Assembly: GCA_963605745.1 (NCBI GenBank)
Contig: CAVCWT010000007.1
Location: forward strand, 1 to 64,000
Length of the DNA stretch: 64,000 bases
Reading direction: 5' to 3'
Source: CAG-791 sp963605745
GTDB lineage: Bacteria > Bacillota > Clostridia > Lachnospirales > Lachnospiraceae
Shown: in pieces, positions 60,337 to 64,000 of the stretch
How the letters are laid out: the number at the start of each line of letters is the position of its first letter
Numbering within the stretch: position 1 is the first letter of the stretch
Position numbers and translations under genes: made by a program
The notes under the pieces: generated by a model
Seen by the model: only the letters and a program-made list of their open reading frames with translations
Told to the model about the DNA's origin: nothing
Databases searched by the model: none

Positions 60337-61278
60337 ATGGGAAAGATTTACAAGAGCGCATTGGAACTGGTAGGGCACACACCTCTTCTGGAGCTGGCAA
60401 ATTTTGAGGCGAAAAAGGGCATTACCGAGACCAAGATTATTGCTAAGCTGGAATATTTTAATCCGGCCGGCTCGGTAAAGGACCGCATTGCAGTTGGCAT
60501 GATTGAGGATGCAGAAAAGAGTGGTCTGCTCCAGCCCGGCGGAACCATCATTGAGCCGACGAGCGGCAATACCGGAATTGGTCTTGCTGCCGTTGCTGCG
60601 GCAAAGGGCTATCATGCAATCCTGACTCTTCCGGATACGATGAGTGTGGAGCGCCGCACCCTGCTGAAGGCTTATGGCGCGGAGCTGGTTCTGACAGAGG
60701 GAGCCAAGGGAATGAAAGGCGCCATTGCCAAGGCCAATGAGCTAAAGGAGAGCATCCCCGGTGCAGTTGTTCTGGGACAGTTCGATAATCCGGCCAATCC
60801 GAAGACTCATTATGAGACCACAGGACCTGAGATCTGGGAGGATACGGACGGACAGGTTGATGCTTTTGTTGCAGGTGTTGGGACCGGCGGAACCTTGAGC
60901 GGCGTTGGTAAATATTTGAAAGAAAAGAATCCGAACGTCAAGATCATCGCCGCAGAGCCGGATACCTCGGCCGTTCTGTCCGGCAGTGCACCGGGTCCGC
61001 ACAAGATTCAGGGAATCGGTGCAGGCTTTGTACCGGCAACGCTGGATACGGGCATCTATGATGAGATCATCCGCGTTCCGAATGAGGCAGCCTTTGAGAC
61101 TGGCCGCGAACTGGCACATGCAGAAGGCTTCCTGACCGGCATCAGCTCCGGTGCTGCTGTCTGGGCTGCACTGCAGCTGGCAGCAAGAGAGGAATATAAG
61201 GGCAAGAACATCGTCGTTTTGCTGCCGGATTCCGGCGATCGCTACCTCTCCACGGCGCTTTACAACACGGAAGGTTGA
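60337..61278 (+). CDS. cysK: Cysteine synthase A
   Basis: CysK joins O-acetylserine and sulfide to cysteine with PLP. The 313-residue enzyme has the PLP Lys48 in NPAGSVKDRIA, the substrate loop TSGNTGIGLA, the phosphate site GTGGTLSG and the C-terminal LLPDSGDRYLST. A terminator follows. It is monocistronic with its own near-consensus promoter. Confidence 0.96.
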   Translation: MGKIYKSALELVGHTPLLELANFEAKKGITETKIIAKLEYFNPAGSVKDRIAVGMIEDAEKSGLLQPGGTIIEPTSGNTGIGLAAVAAAKGYHAILTLPDTMSVERRTLLKAYGAELVLTEGAKGMKGAIAKANELKESIPGAVVLGQFDNPANPKTHYETTGPEIWEDTDGQVDAFVAGVGTGGTLSGVGKYLKEKNPNVKIIAAEPDTSAVLSGSAPGPHKIQGIGAGFVPATLDTGIYDEIIRVPNEAAFETGRELAHAEGFLTGISSGAAVWAALQLAAREEYKGKNIVVLLPDSGDRYLSTALYNTEG

Positions 61279-61323
61279 TTTGGCCAAATAACGACCTCAT
61301 GATCGGATTGGAATGGAATAGAG

Positions 61324-61360
61324 AAAAAGCCCCTGCACGCTTTGTGCAGGGGCTTTTTGC
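61324..61360 (+). terminator. Rho-independent terminator after cysK
   Basis: AAAAAGCCCCTGCAC (61324-61338) pairs perfectly with GTGCAGGGGCTTTTT (61344-61358). Confidence 0.92.
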
Positions 61361-61381
61361 GTGCTGAATTTTTTTACCCCC

Positions 61382-61409
61382 TTGTATTCTGAAATGAAAG
61401 CAATAAAAT
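61382..61409 (+). promoter_or_regulatory. Possible promoter of the MATE gene
   Basis: TTGTAT (61382-61387) and TAAAAT (61404-61409) with a 16-base spacer. Transcripts from here would carry the 144-bp repeat array in their 5' leader. Confidence 0.4.
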
Positions 61410-61425
61410 GCATATATCTGTTTAG

Positions 61426-61888
61426 CACCTGAGAATTTTGACATGAATCGTCTGCTTGCAGACGAATTCATGAATAAAATTCTCAGGTGGCCAAGGGGCG
61501 AAGCCCCTCTGGCCAGCCACATCGAGGTTTTCCGAAGGAAAATCGAGATGGGTGATAAACAGCAAAATGCACCTGAGAATTTTGACATGAATCGTCTGCT
61601 TGCAGACGAATTCATGAATAAAATTCTCAGGTGGCCAAGGGGCGAAGCCCCTCTGGCCAGCCACATCGAGGTTTTCCGAAGGAAAATCGAGATGGGTGAT
61701 AAACAGCAAAATGCACCTGAGAATTTTGACATGAATCGTCTGCTTGCAGACGAATTCATGAATAAAATTCTCAGGTGGCCAAGGGGCGAAGCCCCTCTGG
61801 CCAGCCACATCGAGGTTTTCCGAAGGAAAATCGAGATGGGTGATAAACAGCAAAATGCACCTGAGAATTTTGACATGAATCGTCTGCA
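61426..61888. repeat. Tandem array of 144-bp three-hairpin units before the MATE gene
   Basis: Units start (CACCTGAGAATTTT) at 61426, 61570, 61714 and 61858, at exact 144-bp spacing. Each has P1 (CACCTGAGAATTTT with AAAATTCTCAGGTG, inner CATGAAT/ATTCATG, apex CTGCTTGCAG), P2 (GCCAAGGGGC-GAA-GCCCCTCTGGC) and P3 (CATCGAG...CGAGATG around a GAA loop). The last copy stops in the middle of P1, after TCGTCTGC, followed at once by AAGGAG of the MATE gene. Because 144 is a multiple of three, a false 610-codon frame joins the array to the MATE gene. Confidence 0.93.
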
Positions 61889-61901
61889 AGGAGAAAAAAC
61901 A

Positions 61902-63275
61902 ATGACTACCGCACGCAAATCCAGCAGCGTCAAGGATATGACAACAGGAGAACCGATGCAGCTGATTCTGAGCTTTGCCTTGCCACTATTTTGCGGCATG
62001 CTCTTTCAGCAGTTCTACAGTCTGGTGGATACTCTGATCGTGGGCCGTTTTCTGGGGGTCAAGGCATTGGCCGGCGTGGGAGACACCGGCTCCATAACCT
62101 TTATGATCATTGGTTTTTGCATGGGAGTCTGCAACGGCTTTGCCATCCCGATTGCGCAGCGCTTCGGTGCTAAAGATTATAAGGATATGCGCCGGTTTCT
62201 GTCACATTCGATCTATGTGTGTGCTGTCTTTACAGTGATCATGACCGTTTTGTGTGTGGTTTTCTGCCGGCAGATCCTGACGGCAATGAATACGCCGGAG
62301 GATATTTATGAGTATGCCTATGAGTATCTGATCGTTATTTTCATTGGGATTCCGACGAACTATCTGTATAATCTGTTTTCCTGTGCGATCCGTGCACTGG
62401 GAGACTCCAAGGCGCCGGTCCTGTTTTTGGTGGTATCCTCGGTTGTGAACATTGCACTGGACCTTGTCTTGATTCTGGTCATTCCGATGGGCGTGGCAGG
62501 AGCGGCCTGGGCGACCGTTATTTCGCAGCTGGTCTCGGGACTTCTGGCCGTGTTCTACATGATTGCCAAGGTGGACGTTCTGCGGATCCAGAGGGATGAA
62601 TGGAAATTCAAAGGATATTATGTCAGGATTCTGCTGACGATGGGCGTTCCGATGGGACTGCAGTATTCCATTACGGCAATCGGGTCGCTGGTTCTGACAA
62701 CGGCGGTCAACGGACTGGGCTCTGCTTATGTTGCAGCGCAGACAGCAGCAGGACGTGTCAGCAACTTTATCTGCACGCCGTATGACGCGCTGGGATCAAC
62801 GATGGCGACCTACGGCGGACAGAATGTGGGAGCGAAAAAGCTCGACCGCCTGAATAAAGGACTAAAATCTGCTTCTTTACTGGGCGTGGTTTATTCGCTG
62901 CTGGCGCTGGTTATTTTGGTTTTGTGGGGGCGCAGCCTTGCCGGATTGTTCGTCAGCGGTGAGGATACCGCGCTGATTCTGGACTCTGCACGGATGTGCC
63001 TCATCTTCTGGGCAGCCTTTTATATTCCTCTGGCTTTTGTTAATATTGTGCGTTTCCTGATCCAGGGCATGGGATATTCGGGACTGGCGATTCTGGCCGG
63101 CGTATTCGAGATGATCGGCCGCACATTGGCAGCGGTATTTCTGATTCCGACGGTGGGCTATGTGGGCGCATGTCTTGCAAGTCCGATCGCCTGGATCCTG
63201 GCAGATGCCTTCCTGTTCCCCGCATATTTCTACGTGCGCAGGAAGACCTATCGGCTGTTCGGCGTGAAAGAATAA
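61902..63275 (+). CDS. MATE family efflux transporter
   Basis: A 457-residue multidrug and toxin extrusion protein with twelve membrane helices and the family's two-halves repeat; the DinF/NorM-type pattern PLFCGMLFQQFYSLVDTLIVGRFLG is near the N terminus. It exports cationic compounds with a proton or sodium gradient. The start is ATG 61902 with AAGGAG upstream, giving normal length; the open frame to 61443 crosses the repeat array and is not coding. A terminator follows. Confidence 0.92.
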   Translation: MTTARKSSSVKDMTTGEPMQLILSFALPLFCGMLFQQFYSLVDTLIVGRFLGVKALAGVGDTGSITFMIIGFCMGVCNGFAIPIAQRFGAKDYKDMRRFLSHSIYVCAVFTVIMTVLCVVFCRQILTAMNTPEDIYEYAYEYLIVIFIGIPTNYLYNLFSCAIRALGDSKAPVLFLVVSSVVNIALDLVLILVIPMGVAGAAWATVISQLVSGLLAVFYMIAKVDVLRIQRDEWKFKGYYVRILLTMGVPMGLQYSITAIGSLVLTTAVNGLGSAYVAAQTAAGRVSNFICTPYDALGSTMATYGGQNVGAKKLDRLNKGLKSASLLGVVYSLLALVILVLWGRSLAGLFVSGEDTALILDSARMCLIFWAAFYIPLAFVNIVRFLIQGMGYSGLAILAGVFEMIGRTLAAVFLIPTVGYVGACLASPIAWILADAFLFPAYFYVRRKTYRLFGVKE

Positions 63276-63300
63276 AGATGTAGAAAAGAAAGAGAGAAAA

Positions 63301-63331
63301 AGGGCTCCGCATATTGCGGAACCCTTTTTTG
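63301..63331 (+). terminator. Terminator after the MATE gene
   Basis: AGGGCTCCGCA pairs with TGCGGAACCCT (one mismatch) and six T residues follow. Confidence 0.88.
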
Positions 63332-63367
63332 TGATCAAAGAAAACCAGACAATTCTAGGGCCAATTC

Positions 63368-64000
63368 TCAGGCGTGTACGAGCTTTCGATAGTAGGCGGC
63401 CAGGGTGGACTGCACATAGGGGCGAACCCAGAGCGCGGCAATTCCAAAGGAGAGAACGGCGAGGAGCCACATCGGCAGGAAGCTGAGCTCCAGTACGAAG
63501 AGCTCCCACTTGTGTCCCTTCATCATGCGCACGCTGCGACGGAGAATCTCCCCGGCAGACAGATCCGGATAATCCAGCAGCAGATAGTAGGCAGGATAGA
63601 AAATGAGCCTTCCGTAAATAACGACAGCTCCCCAGACGATCATGAACAGAACGTACAGGGTAAATCCAACGGCATTTCCTGCGTAGTAGGTGCAGATCAT
63701 GGCGGGGATCATGGCAATCATATATATTCCTGCCTGTACGGCACTGAGGATCAGGAGCTTGTCCTGACTCTCCCGAAAGCCAAGGAACAGATCCGTGAAC
63801 CGCGGCTGGTGCCCGTATTGCAGCTTTACAAAAATGCAGGTGAGACCGTATTGATAAATGCCCGAAAACAGGTTTACGAAAAAGGTCAGCAAAAGGGACA
63901 TGACCGCATAGTCGATTCCGGAGCCAGTGGGCAAAAGGCTCCCGGTAATCTGCTGAAGAGCCATCAGAATGGCAAAATAGGCGAGTATACTGAGAACAGC
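63368..64000 (-). CDS. DUF975 family membrane protein, N terminus outside window
   Basis: A membrane protein of the DUF975 type with four to five helices visible (for example VMSLLLTFFVNLFSGIYQYGL, VLFMIVWGAVVIYGRLIF and LEILRRSVRMMKGHKWELF-like segments). Function unknown. The frame has no stop up to the window end (12 more codons before the ATG at 63964, reading AVLSILAYFAIL), so the gene probably continues upstream beyond base 64000. It converges with the MATE gene. Confidence 0.75.
   Translation of the reverse strand, partial: AVLSILAYFAILMALQQITGSLLPTGSGIDYAVMSLLLTFFVNLFSGIYQYGLTCIFVKLQYGHQPRFTDLFLGFRESQDKLLILSAVQAGIYMIAMIPAMICTYYAGNAVGFTLYVLFMIVWGAVVIYGRLIFYPAYYLLLDYPDLSAGEILRRSVRMMKGHKWELFVLELSFLPMWLLAVLSFGIAALWVRPYVQSTLAAYYRKLVHA

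Noticed and set aside
61443..61901. N-terminal extension of the MATE protein to 610 residues
   Set aside because: The extra 153 residues come from the 144-bp repeat. AAGGAG before ATG 61902 and the normal family length fix the start there.

Overview
This 64 kb window is a chromosomal segment of a low-to-mid GC Firmicute, most probably a clostridial bacterium of the Lachnospiraceae type. The evidence is the S10-spc-alpha ribosomal cluster followed by ecfA1-ecfA2-ecfT-truA, a CodY regulator, a MecA-like adaptor, the four-cysteine forms of S14, L33 and L36, a long L17, SD-rich start sites, and promoters of the TTGACA/TATAAT type with 17-nt spacers. No phage, plasmid or insertion-sequence gene was recognised.

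Layout. 1-1.0 kb is the 3' end of tuf. 1.2-7.7 kb carries an acyltransferase, a SARP/BTAD-type regulator with a small conserved partner, a methyltransferase on the minus strand and a sodium:solute symporter. 7.8-24.8 kb is the ribosomal protein block: S10 to SecY, Adk and IF-1, then, after a terminator and a new promoter, L36-S13-S11-S4-RpoA-L17. 24.9-28.4 kb is the ECF vitamin transporter module plus truA. 28.5-33.7 kb holds topA-codY and rpsB-tsf. 33.7-46.6 kb is a housekeeping run: mecA, a pseudouridine synthase, ligA, metAA, a zinc-finger membrane protein, polA, coaE, a YycJ-type hydrolase, an ACT protein with UPF0210, a sugar kinase and a YgjP-like peptidase. 46.6-50.9 kb has a membrane PP2C phosphatase and tRNA-Gly on the minus strand, facing away from an AAA ATPase-TOPRIM-STAS operon that looks like accessory or defence material. 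51.3-55.5 kb is the L33-SecE-NusG-L11-L1-(L10 leader)-L10-L7/L12 block. 55.6-64 kb carries gpmI, a ClpX with an unusually long linker, carbamate kinase, cysteine synthase, a MATE transporter and a truncated DUF975 protein.

The least explained feature is a set of long intergenic elements made of three consecutive hairpins (P1, a long palindrome with a CTGC...GCAG apex; P2, a GC-rich hairpin; P3, a hairpin that in most copies has opposed CGAG or GA steps). There is one single copy (1034-1160) and three tandem arrays with periods of 138, 97 and 144 bp (2568-3050, 21905-22315, 61426-61888). Sequences differ almost completely between loci while the folding plan is kept, with complementary changes in the stems. 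One array sits directly behind the rpsK stop codon inside the alpha operon, and another abuts the ribosome-binding site of the MATE gene. A separate pattern is short tandem duplication that includes the last codons or the terminator arm of a gene (rplL, ecfA1, the ACT gene, the STAS terminator). Several ribosomal intergenic regions are long and structured, and probably regulatory; only the L10 leader matches a class I recognise.
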